Source of the DNA: Methanobacteriota archaeon
GTDB lineage: Archaea > Hydrothermarchaeota > Hydrothermarchaeia > Hydrothermarchaeales > JACQPM01
NCBI GenBank assembly: GCA_016207475.1
Contig: JACQPM010000142.1
Location: 1 to 13,521 of the forward strand
Length of the DNA: 13,521 nucleotides
Reading direction: 5' to 3'
Position numbers and translations under genes: made by a program
Shown here: positions 1 to 6,358 of the stretch, piece after piece
Layout: each line of letters opens with the position of its first letter
Numbering within the stretch: the first letter of the stretch is position 1
Notes under the pieces: generated by a model
What the model was told of the DNA's origin: nothing
The model's input: only the letters and a program-made list of their open reading frames with translations
The model's database searches: none

Positions 1-932
1 CAGTTGGGGTCGCCCCCGAAGAAGGCGGTCTTGACGAGGCTCGACCTCCCTATGGTCCTGGCCACCCTCCTGGCGTCCCCCCTGCTCTTTGCCCCTTCCA
101 CCCTTATCACCAGGAGCTTCGTCGCCCCCTCCCCGTTCCTGGCGATCATCCTGGCCAGCTCCCTGGTGACGTATCCGAGCCCCTCCTCGAGACCGCCGGT
201 CTTCTTGTTCCCCGCGGCCCCGTTGGCCAGGAGGACCACCATATCGTTGGTTGATGTGTCCCCATCCACCAGGGTCATGTTGAGGCTTTCCTCCACCGCC
301 TCCTCCAGGAGGGCGTCTATATCAGCCTTGGGTACCACGGCATCGGTGGTGAGGAAGGCGAGCATGGTGGCGTGCCTGAGGTCTGGGCCTATCATCCCTG
401 CCCCCTTGGCTATCCCACCCACCCCCACCTCCGTGCCGTCCTCCAGCTCTACCCTGACGGAGGCCACCTTCGGGAACCGGTCGGTGGTCATGATCGCCTC
501 CGCAGCCCTGAGAGAGGCACCGCTATCGGTACCCAGGGCAGCTGGCAGGGACCGCACCCCTGCCTCGATGATCCCCATATCGAGCCTCCTCCCGATGACC
601 CCAGTGGAGGCTACGAGGAGGTTCTCTGGCTTAAGCCCCAGCTCCCCCGCCGCTACGGCGGCCATCCCGCGGGCGTCCTCCAGCCCTTCCCTTCCGGTAT
701 AAGCATTCGCGTTCCCGGAGTTGGCGACGATGCCGTATATACGCCCTCTGGCCAGGTTCTCCATGCTCACCAGGAGGGGGGCAGCCCTGACCCTGTTGGC
801 GGTGAACATGGCGCTGCAGGTGGTCTCTCTCCCCGATACTATGGCCGCCATCCCGTACTTCCCGCCCCCGATGCCTCTGATCCCGCCGGCCCTGAACCCC
901 TTATTGCAGACCCCGAGGTCCGTCTTCTCCAT
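1..932 (-). CDS. argJ: ArgJ, glutamate N-acetyltransferase / ornithine acetyltransferase (3' end cut by window)
   Basis: I translated 310 residues on the minus strand, starting at ATG 932 and running off the left edge. ArgJ moves the acetyl group from N-acetylornithine to glutamate in cytoplasmic arginine synthesis; some members also use acetyl-CoA. Visible hallmarks are STGVIG (residues 109-114, oxyanion hole), the MTTD..PK segment near 148-155, and KGAGMIGP...ATML at 176-191. Thr189 in ATML is the expected nucleophile at which the precursor cleaves itself into two chains. The family is usually about 390-410 residues, so roughly 80-100 C-terminal residues are missing, only because of the window edge. 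The start follows the ubiD stop after 3 bp (TGAGCTATG), so the two genes are almost certainly co-transcribed, although their pathways are unrelated. Whether it is mono- or bifunctional cannot be told from sequence. Confidence 0.93.
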   Translation of the reverse strand, partial: MEKTDLGVCNKGFRAGGIRGIGGGKYGMAAIVSGRETTCSAMFTANRVRAAPLLVSMENLARGRIYGIVANSGNANAYTGREGLEDARGMAAVAAGELGLKPENLLVASTGVIGRRLDMGIIEAGVRSLPAALGTDSGASLRAAEAIMTTDRFPKVASVRVELEDGTEVGVGGIAKGAGMIGPDLRHATMLAFLTTDAVVPKADIDALLEEAVEESLNMTLVDGDTSTNDMVVLLANGAAGNKKTGGLEEGLGYVTRELARMIARNGEGATKLLVIRVEGAKSRGDARRVARTIGRSSLVKTAFFGGDPN

Positions 933-935
933 AGC

Positions 936-2384
936 TCAAGAGAGGAGGGTCTTCCAGAGCCCTTCGACCCTCTCCTTCACCCCCTCGTCCATGGTTATCT
1001 CCTCGGGCCAGTCCCTGTAGAATCCCTCCTCCCTCCCCTTCCTCGTGGCGTCAATGCCCATCTTCGAGCCCAGGTTCGGCAGGGGCCCAGCTTGATCCAG
1101 CGAGTCGGCCGGGGCCCCCGGGACGATGGTTATGTCCCTCTGGGGGTCCACCAGGTTCGAGACGGCCCAGAGGACCTGGCCGGGGTCCTGGACATTGACG
1201 CCATGGTCCACCACGACGACGGCCTTGGTGAACATAAGTTGTCCCAATCCCCACAGGGCGCACATCACCTTCTTGGCCTGGCCCGGGTAGGACTTCCTTA
1301 TCGAGACTATGCAGAGGTTGTGGAAACAGCCTTCTATCGGGAGGTTCATGTCCGCCACCTCCGGGAGCTGGAGCCTTATTACCGGGAGGAAAATCCGCTC
1401 CACCGCCTTCCCCAGGTAGCCGTCCTCCATGGGCGGCCTTCCAACGACGGTGGTGGGGTAGACGGGCTCCTCCCTGTGGGTGACGCAGGTGAGGTGGAAG
1501 ACGGGGTAGGGCTCCGCCGGCGAGTAGAAGCCCGTGTGGTCCCCGAAGGGCCCCTCCGTCCTCAGCTCCGCCGGGTCCACGTACCCCTCCAGGACGATCT
1601 CCGCCTTGGCAGGGACCTCCAGGTTCACGGTCTTGCACCTCACCAGCTCCACGCCCTTCCCCCTCAGGAAGCCTGAGAAGAGCATCTCGTCGAAGCCTTT
1701 GGGCAGGGGCGCGATGGCCGAGAAGATGGTCGCCGGATCTCCACCCAGGGCCACGGCCACCTCCAGCCTCTCTTTCCTGGCCCCAGCGACCCTCAGGTGC
1801 TCCGCGCCGTGCTTGTGGATCTGCCAGTGCATCCCGGTGGTCCTGGAGTCGAATACCTGCATCCTGTACATCCCCACGTTCCTCTCCCCTGTCTCGGGGT
1901 CCCGGGTGAAGACCAGGGGGAGGGTTATGTACCGCCCGCCGTCCTTCGGCCAGCACTGGGGTATTGGGAATTCGCTCAGGTCCGGCTCTTCCATTATCAC
2001 CTCTTGGCAGGGGCCGTGCCTCACTATCTTGGGCGGGAAGGCCGCTATCTCCCTCAGCTTCGGCAGGGTCCCAAGCTTCTCCATCAGGGTGGTGGGGATC
2101 TCTGGCTTCAGGAGTTCCACCAGCCGCTCCCCCGCCTCTTCGAGCCTCTCAGTCCCCAGGGCCAGCTGGACCCTCTCCATGGTGCCGAAGAGGTTCCCCA
2201 CGATGGGGAACCGGGACCCCTTCACCCATTCGAAGAGGACCGCCGGCCCCCGGGCCTTGACGGCGCGGTCGAGGACCTCCGTCACCTCCAGGTGGGGGTC
2301 CACCTCCTTCTTTATCCTCTTCAGGAGCCCCCTGCCCTCCAGGTCCTCCATGAACTCCCGCAGGTCCTTGTAGGACATGGCCAT
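936..2384 (-). CDS. ubiD: UbiD-family prenylated-FMN decarboxylase
   Basis: This 482-residue protein is colinear with full-length bacterial UbiD (about 490-500 residues). UbiD enzymes remove the carboxyl group from aromatic or unsaturated acids using prenylated FMN made by a UbiX partner; no ubiX lies in the window. Visible landmarks are PCQ near 125-127, the cofactor/metal-site stretch NVGMYRMQ (Arg174), TGMHWQIHKHGAEH (183-196), AEIVLEGY with Glu262 and Glu266, and EGPFGDHTGFYS (278-288), followed by the C-terminal GSKMGIDATRK signature. Likely roles are decarboxylation of a quinone precursor, which would suit the NrfD-type complex nearby, or anhydromevalonate phosphate decarboxylation in the archaeal isoprenoid route. 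Its length and close match to bacterial UbiD favour the first, but this is inference. A TATA-like element at 2403-2412 predicts a transcript starting near 2380, so the start may be Met1 (2384) or Met3 (2378), essentially leaderless. Confidence 0.9.
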   Translation of the reverse strand: MAMSYKDLREFMEDLEGRGLLKRIKKEVDPHLEVTEVLDRAVKARGPAVLFEWVKGSRFPIVGNLFGTMERVQLALGTERLEEAGERLVELLKPEIPTTLMEKLGTLPKLREIAAFPPKIVRHGPCQEVIMEEPDLSEFPIPQCWPKDGGRYITLPLVFTRDPETGERNVGMYRMQVFDSRTTGMHWQIHKHGAEHLRVAGARKERLEVAVALGGDPATIFSAIAPLPKGFDEMLFSGFLRGKGVELVRCKTVNLEVPAKAEIVLEGYVDPAELRTEGPFGDHTGFYSPAEPYPVFHLTCVTHREEPVYPTTVVGRPPMEDGYLGKAVERIFLPVIRLQLPEVADMNLPIEGCFHNLCIVSIRKSYPGQAKKVMCALWGLGQLMFTKAVVVVDHGVNVQDPGQVLWAVSNLVDPQRDITIVPGAPADSLDQAGPLPNLGSKMGIDATRKGREEGFYRDWPEEITMDEGVKERVEGLWKTLLS

Positions 2385-2400
2385 CCTTTCTGGCCACAGG

Positions 2401-2412
2401 GGCTATTAAACC
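2401..2412 (-). promoter_or_regulatory. TATA-like promoter of ubiD-argJ
   Basis: Read on the minus strand this is GGTTTAATAGCC. Its centre is about 26 bp upstream of position 2380, close to the ubiD ATG codons at 2384 and 2378, which is the normal archaeal TATA-to-start-site distance. It implies a leaderless or near-leaderless ubiD transcript. It is inferred from spacing and composition only. Confidence 0.5.
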
Positions 2413-2428
2413 TTTTGAGACATCGGCG

Positions 2429-2443
2429 TAAACCCGGGGTTTA
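2429..2443. promoter_or_regulatory. Inverted repeat between divergent genes, candidate operator
   Basis: TAAACCC (2429-2435), one G, then GGGTTTA (2437-2443) form a perfect 7-bp-arm inverted repeat. Its right arm overlaps the TTTAAG (2440-2445) that is the better TATA candidate for the gene at 2480, so a bound protein would block that promoter. A further TAAACC copy lies at 2407-2412 within the TATA region of ubiD. The role as an operator is inferred. Confidence 0.35.
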
Positions 2444-2479
2444 AGTGTTGTCCAGCCCATATAATATAGGGGGATAGAG

Positions 2480-3076
2480 ATGCTGAAGGCCTTAGCGCGA
2501 TTCATGAAGGTTCCCATCATCTTCACCCTCTTCCTCCTCTGGGGGCACATCCTGGCCGTCTACTACGGCACCCACGGGGAGCTCGCCTCCCCATTAGAGG
2601 CGAAGCCGGTCCTGGAGAAAGGCGCGCTCAAGGTGGGGCAGCACTTTGAGTATGAGCTGGAGCTGATGAAGGGCAGGTATGGAGGGGTCCTGACCTTCGA
2701 TGTGGTGGAAGAATCGGAGGGGGGCTTCCGGGTCCAGGGCCGGATAAACCTGACCGCAGCAAGCCTCCTCGCCGGCCGCAGCAGGTTCGCGGACCTGGAG
2801 CTCCAGGGCGGCAGGGCCACCGTAGTGGAGGAGGAGTTCCAGCTGGATAAGGACGGGAGACCCAAGCTGCTCACCTACACCTCCGCCTTCTGGAACCCCC
2901 AGGCCTCCTGTGCCGCTGCCCTGCCGGCAAAGGAGCGGACGGAGGGCACAATGCCAGAGGGGGATGTCCGGCTCGACCCTGATCTGCCCCTGCCCGTGTG
3001 GTACGAAGGACCCCTCTGCCACCACGGTGTCCATGTAAAGATGGTCCTCAGGGACTACCGGTACAACCCGGCCTAG
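2480..3076 (+). CDS. Membrane-anchored or exported protein of unknown function
   Basis: I do not recognise this 198-residue protein. Residues 11-28 form one hydrophobic segment preceded by Lys and Arg, which fits an uncleaved signal anchor or a signal peptide; there is no lipobox. The remainder (about 45-198) looks beta-rich and soluble, with alternating hydrophobic residues and many Glu/Gly, and has two cysteines (144 and 180) that could form a disulfide outside the cell. Met1 is preceded by a purine-rich AGGGGGAT ribosome binding site (2468-2475). Met9 (2504) is a credible alternative start: it would give a more standard signal peptide and would suit transcription from the second AT-rich element, CATATAATATA (about 2459-2468). 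It is divergent from ubiD and stands alone; the next gene has its own promoter. No function should be assigned. Confidence 0.72.
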   Translation: MLKALARFMKVPIIFTLFLLWGHILAVYYGTHGELASPLEAKPVLEKGALKVGQHFEYELELMKGRYGGVLTFDVVEESEGGFRVQGRINLTAASLLAGRSRFADLELQGGRATVVEEEFQLDKDGRPKLLTYTSAFWNPQASCAAALPAKERTEGTMPEGDVRLDPDLPLPVWYEGPLCHHGVHVKMVLRDYRYNPA

Positions 3077-3082
3077 CCCAGA

Positions 3083-3090
3083 TTTTTATA
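3083..3090 (+). promoter_or_regulatory. TATA box of the CobB-like gene (leaderless)
   Basis: TTTTTATA is centred about 26 bp before the ATG at 3113, and the bases between contain no ribosome binding site. This fits a leaderless mRNA that begins at or next to the start codon. Confidence 0.6.
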
Positions 3091-3112
3091 TCCCCCCGCC
3101 CATCTTAGATGG

Positions 3113-4585
3113 ATGCGCCGGATAGGGCTCGTCTACGCCAAGGGGGCCATGCCCTTCCTGGAGGAGTTCGGTCATCTCCCCACCGACCTGGTTAGGGAGG
3201 ACGGGACCGTGGGGGGTGAGAGGGCCTCCCAGATCCTCGAGATGCTCATCATCCCTGGTGGGTCCCTGGTGGAGTCTGGGATAAAGCCCGAGCTGGCGCG
3301 GGAGATCGAGAGGATGGGTGAGGACGGAAAGCCCATCCTGGGCGTCTGCTCAGGCTTCGAGCTCCTCTCCAGGCGGGTGGATATAGGCCGGCTCTCGCAA
3401 GAGCCGATATACAGGGAGGGCCTGGGCCTCCTGGACGTCGAGTTCAAGCCCCTGGTCTGCACCGAGTGGGTGGAAGCGCGGGCCACGGGGCGGTCCCTCC
3501 TGACGGAAGGGGTGGCGAAGGCCCAGGGCTTTCACGCCCACACCTACGGGAGGCTGGAGGGGAAGGCCAAGGCGATCCTCCGGTCCCCTGTGACGCGGCT
3601 GGACTACAAGCCGGCGAAGGGCGAGATCGTCTCTGGGGTGGTGAACAAGGGCGGGAATATCGTCGGGACCCTCGTCCACAGGCTCCTGGACGAGAACCGC
3701 GCCGTCCTCCAGTCCCTCCTGGATCATATGGATATAACTGATGAGAAGTACAGAGAGATAGAGAGGCGGAACCTGGAGAGGGTAGCACCCCTGAGGCTGG
3801 AGGTGGGGGTGGATACGGAGGTCTTCTCCAGGGCGCCCAGGAGGAGGCCCCTGGGCAGGGGGATCGTCATAGCCTCCGTGGGCACCGGGTCCGGGAAGAC
3901 CTTCGTCACAGCCGGCATGGCTGGAACGCTAAAGCGTTCTGGCTACGCCGTGAACTCCTGCAAGATAGGCTCCGACGTCCGTGATCTTATGCCATCCCTC
4001 TACCTGACCAAGGAGCCCATGCGCCGCTACTCCTCCATCAGGATCGGGGGGATAGGCTGGAGCACCGTAAGGGCTCTGAAGGGTGGGATGCGGTCCCACG
4101 ATATAACGGTCATCGAGGGCGCCATGGGCCTCTTCACGGGCTTCCTGCGGGAGGAGGTGGAGAGGCCCTTCTCGGCCGTGGAGGTTGCCTCTTCCCTCTC
4201 CCTCCCCCTCGTCCTGGTGATCAACTGCGAGAAAGGGGGGATAGAGGGGGCGGCGGCGGAGTACCTGGGCTACAGGCGCCTCGCAGAGGCGCTGGGGGTA
4301 GGGGTGGCGGGGATAATCCTGAACAAGGCCAAGATCTCGAAGGGCGATCTCACGATCTTCCGGGGGGCGGAGGTCCTGGGCGTCATCCCCCGCCTGGCCA
4401 TGGGTGGCCGGGGCACCATCCCTGAGGTCGAGCTGAGGCTGGAGGAGTTCTCTGAGAAGGCCCTGGAGATCGCCTCGGAGCACCTGGAAGTGGAGAGGCT
4501 TGCGGCCCTGGCGAGGGCCCCCGTAGTGCGAGAACTGGATTATAAGAAGATGCGGGAGAGGTTCGTGGAGGAACTCGGAAGATAA
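3113..4585 (+). CDS. Fusion of a class I glutamine amidotransferase and a CobB/CbiA-like ATPase, in reversed order
   Basis: The 490-residue protein has two domains. Residues 1-205 resemble the CobB/CobQ-type glutamine amidotransferase: nucleophile Cys79 in GVCSGFELL, a QGFHAH segment (138-143), and His189 in GTLVHRLLDEN, matching the catalytic His of CbiP-like GTYLHGLFDND. Residues 248-490 resemble the CobB/CbiA/dethiobiotin-synthetase ATPase: Walker A VGTGSGKT (256-263), SCKIGSDVRD (282-291, like KVGPDYID of CbiA), VIEGAMGLFTG (333-343, like EGVMGLFDG, with Thr in place of Asp) and GVIPR. In CobB, CbiP and CfbB the ATPase comes first and the amidotransferase second, so the order here is permuted. 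The expected chemistry is ATP-dependent amidation of a carboxylate on a cofactor such as a corrinoid or nickel tetrapyrrole, but the substrate is unknown. No other cobalamin or F430 genes are in the window. The arsR promoter starts right after its stop, so it is not obviously part of the arsenic operon. Confidence 0.85.
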   Translation: MRRIGLVYAKGAMPFLEEFGHLPTDLVREDGTVGGERASQILEMLIIPGGSLVESGIKPELAREIERMGEDGKPILGVCSGFELLSRRVDIGRLSQEPIYREGLGLLDVEFKPLVCTEWVEARATGRSLLTEGVAKAQGFHAHTYGRLEGKAKAILRSPVTRLDYKPAKGEIVSGVVNKGGNIVGTLVHRLLDENRAVLQSLLDHMDITDEKYREIERRNLERVAPLRLEVGVDTEVFSRAPRRRPLGRGIVIASVGTGSGKTFVTAGMAGTLKRSGYAVNSCKIGSDVRDLMPSLYLTKEPMRRYSSIRIGGIGWSTVRALKGGMRSHDITVIEGAMGLFTGFLREEVERPFSAVEVASSLSLPLVLVINCEKGGIEGAAAEYLGYRRLAEALGVGVAGIILNKAKISKGDLTIFRGAEVLGVIPRLAMGGRGTIPEVELRLEEFSEKALEIASEHLEVERLAALARAPVVRELDYKKMRERFVEELGR

Positions 4586-4617
4586 CCTTATATATTCTGT
4601 TATTCTAATATGTGCAT
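4586..4617 (+). promoter_or_regulatory. arsR promoter with candidate operator repeats
   Basis: CCTTATATATT (4586-4596) is a TATA box centred about 26 bp before ATG 4618, implying a leaderless mRNA. TATTCT occurs twice as a direct repeat (4593-4598 and 4601-4606), and ATATG-TG-CATAT (4608-4619) is an inverted repeat that runs into the start codon. ArsR proteins usually repress their own promoter by binding AT-rich dyads at such positions; the exact operator here is a guess. Confidence 0.55.
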
Positions 4618-4938
4618 ATGGAAGAGCTCTACAGGATGAAGGCGGACCTCGTAAAGGCCCTGGCCCACCCCACACGCCTCCGGATTCTCGATCTACTGCG
4701 CAACGGCGAGAGGTGCGTCTGCGAGATCTACCCAGCCCTGGAGCTGGAGCAGCCCAACATATCCCAGCACCTGGCGCTCCTCCGGGAGAGGGGGATAGTG
4801 GCCTGGAGGAAGGAGGGGATAAGCATCTACTACAAGGTCAAGGACCCCAGGGTCTTCGATGCGCTCGATCTCCTGGAGGGGGTCTTCGCCAGGGAGTTGG
4901 ACGAGACCCAGAAGCTCCTGGTGGAGCTGAGGAGGTAG
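4618..4938 (+). CDS. arsR: ArsR/SmtB-family repressor, probable arsenite sensor
   Basis: This winged-helix protein has 106 residues, normal for the family. The core reads KALAHPTRLRILDLL, then ERCVCEI (31-37), then the recognition helix QPNISQHLALLRERGIV, then a wing ending ISIYYKV. The Cys33-X-Cys35 pair in the CVC motif occupies the As(III)/Sb(III) site of classical ArsR (ELCVCDL), so release from DNA by arsenite is the expected switch. I chose ATG 4618 rather than an in-frame GTG at 4612 because it sits at the leaderless distance from the TATA box and gives the usual N-terminus. It is the first gene of an operon with the 105-residue protein (1-bp gap) and acr3, and the context supports regulation of arsenite export. 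Confidence 0.93.
   Translation: MEELYRMKADLVKALAHPTRLRILDLLRNGERCVCEIYPALELEQPNISQHLALLRERGIVAWRKEGISIYYKVKDPRVFDALDLLEGVFARELDETQKLLVELRR
4929..4936 (+). promoter_or_regulatory. Strong ribosome binding site for the three-cysteine protein
   Basis: GAGGAGGT lies 3 nt before ATG 4940 and overlaps the arsR stop codon, which supports translational coupling and fixes the downstream start. Confidence 0.65.
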
Positions 4939-4939
4939 C

Positions 4940-5257
4940 ATGACGACGAAGGTCCTGGCCGATACGCCGGTCTGCGGCCACAAGACCTACATCACCGCCG
5001 AGCTGGTGGGGGATGTGGTGAAGATAAAGATAGAGACGACCTGCGAGGAGGTCGAGGCCATAGCCAAAGAGCTGGGAGAGCTCAGGATGGAGGAGCTGGC
5101 CACCTGGGATAACAGGGTCTTCCAGCTGGCCAGGAAGCTGACGCCCACCTGCATCGTCCCCTCGGCCATCATGAACGCAGCCTGGATCGAGGCCGGGCTC
5201 ATGTCCAGGTACCTCGCCCTGGAGAAGAAGGAGCAGAAGATCGTGTTCCTGGAGTAG
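4940..5257 (+). CDS. Small three-cysteine protein of the arsenic operon (resembles archaeal DUF6951)
   Basis: This soluble 105-residue protein has no signal peptide or membrane segment. It carries three spaced cysteines: Cys12 in VCGHKT, Cys35 in IETTCEE, and Cys71 in PTCIVPSAI. From memory this pattern (CGF/CGH near the N-terminus, a central xxC, then CxVP before an alpha-helical C-terminus) matches a small archaeal family of unknown function, DUF6951; I could not confirm this by search. The gene sits between arsR and acr3 with gaps of 1 and 2 bp, so it is made together with the arsenite sensor and exporter. Three cysteines suit trigonal As(III) binding, as in the unrelated bacterial chaperone ArsD, so an arsenite-binding or delivery role is possible. 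That role is inference; only the operon position and cysteines are seen. Confidence 0.82.
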   Translation: MTTKVLADTPVCGHKTYITAELVGDVVKIKIETTCEEVEAIAKELGELRMEELATWDNRVFQLARKLTPTCIVPSAIMNAAWIEAGLMSRYLALEKKEQKIVFLE

Positions 5258-5259
5258 CC

Positions 5260-6351
5260 ATGGCCGTGACCTTGAGCAGGCGTCTCTCCTTCCTGGATCG
5301 TTTCCTGACCCTGTGGATCTTCCTTGCCATGTTCGTGGGCGTGGGCTGGGGTTACCTCTTTCCAGGCGTACGCGAGTACATCAACCTCTTCCAGGTCGGC
5401 ACCACCAACATCCCCATCGCCATAGGCCTGATCCTGATGATGTACCCTCCCCTGGCCAAGGTGAGATATGAGCAGTTGGGCCAGGTCTTTCGCAACGCCA
5501 AGGTGCTGTCGCTCTCCCTGGTGCAGAACTGGGTCATCGGCCCCATCTTGATGTTCCTCTTGGCGGTCGCCTTCCTCTCTGGCCACCAAGAGTACATGGT
5601 AGGGCTCATACTGATAGGTCTGGCCCGCTGCATCGCCATGGTCATAGTCTGGAACGACATGGCCACCGGCGACCGGGAATACTGCGCCGGCCTGGTGGCC
5701 TTCAACTCCGTCTTCCAGGTGCTCTTCTACCCTGTCTACGCATATTTTTTCATCACCTTGGTCCCACAGTGGCTCGGCCTCAAGGGCATTATGGTGGACA
5801 TATCCATCGGCCAGATCGCCGAGAGCGTCTTCATCTACCTGGGCATCCCTTTCATCGGCGGCATCCTCACCCGCACCATCGGCCTGAGGGTGAAGGGGCG
5901 CGAGTGGTACGAGACCGAATTCGCCCCAAAGATCAGCCCCATCACTTTGGTGGCCCTCCTCTTCACCATCGTGGTGATGTTCTCTCTCAAGGGTGAGTAC
6001 ATAGTCCAGCTCCCCCTGGACGTGGTGCGGGTGGCCATTCCCCTCTGCATCTACTTCGTTGTGATGTTCTTCGTATCCTTCTTCCTGGCCATCAAGGCCA
6101 GGGCCACCTACGAGCAGTCCACGACCCTCAGCTTCACTGCCGCTTCCAACAACTTCGAGCTGGCCATCGCCGTGGCGGTGGCGGTCTTCGGGATCGACTC
6201 CGGCCAGGCCTTCGCCGCCGTGATAGGCCCCTTGGTGGAGGTGCCGGTCTTGATCTCCCTGGTGAGCGTGGCCCTCTGGTTCAAGAAGAGGTACTTCCCC
6301 TATGCAGTGTACACTCCCATCGGGGTCTGCCACGTGACCTGCAAGCCGTAA
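5260..6351 (+). CDS. acr3: Acr3-type arsenite efflux permease
   Basis: This 363-residue membrane protein has the roughly ten hydrophobic segments of the Acr3 branch of the bile acid/arsenite transporter superfamily. Diagnostic stretches are GLARCIAMVIVWNDMATGD (120-138) with the conserved Cys124, TAASNNFELAIAVAVAVFG (293-311), and GPLVEVP (323-329) with the conserved Glu327. Acr3 exports As(III) from the cytoplasm using the proton gradient. It begins 2 bp after the preceding gene and closes the operon, 7 bp from the convergent cytochrome gene. The C-terminus ends in a short tail with Cys357 and Cys361, which might bind As(III). Codon use differs from its neighbours: of 14 Arg codons I count 5 CGC, 4 AGG, 2 CGT, 2 CGG and 1 AGA, plus eight TTG Leu codons, suggesting a different or more recent origin. 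Confidence 0.95.
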   Translation: MAVTLSRRLSFLDRFLTLWIFLAMFVGVGWGYLFPGVREYINLFQVGTTNIPIAIGLILMMYPPLAKVRYEQLGQVFRNAKVLSLSLVQNWVIGPILMFLLAVAFLSGHQEYMVGLILIGLARCIAMVIVWNDMATGDREYCAGLVAFNSVFQVLFYPVYAYFFITLVPQWLGLKGIMVDISIGQIAESVFIYLGIPFIGGILTRTIGLRVKGREWYETEFAPKISPITLVALLFTIVVMFSLKGEYIVQLPLDVVRVAIPLCIYFVVMFFVSFFLAIKARATYEQSTTLSFTAASNNFELAIAVAVAVFGIDSGQAFAAVIGPLVEVPVLISLVSVALWFKKRYFPYAVYTPIGVCHVTCKP

Positions 6352-6358
6352 GCCTGGC

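Noticed and set aside
372..1676. Long plus-strand open frame of 434 codons over ubiD and argJ
   Set aside because: It is antisense to two well-supported genes, has low-complexity Pro/Gly/His/Arg composition and no recognisable motif; GC-rich DNA produces such open frames.
4612..4617. GTG start for arsR two codons upstream
   Set aside because: ATG 4618 is at the leaderless distance from the TATA box and gives the usual ArsR N-terminus.
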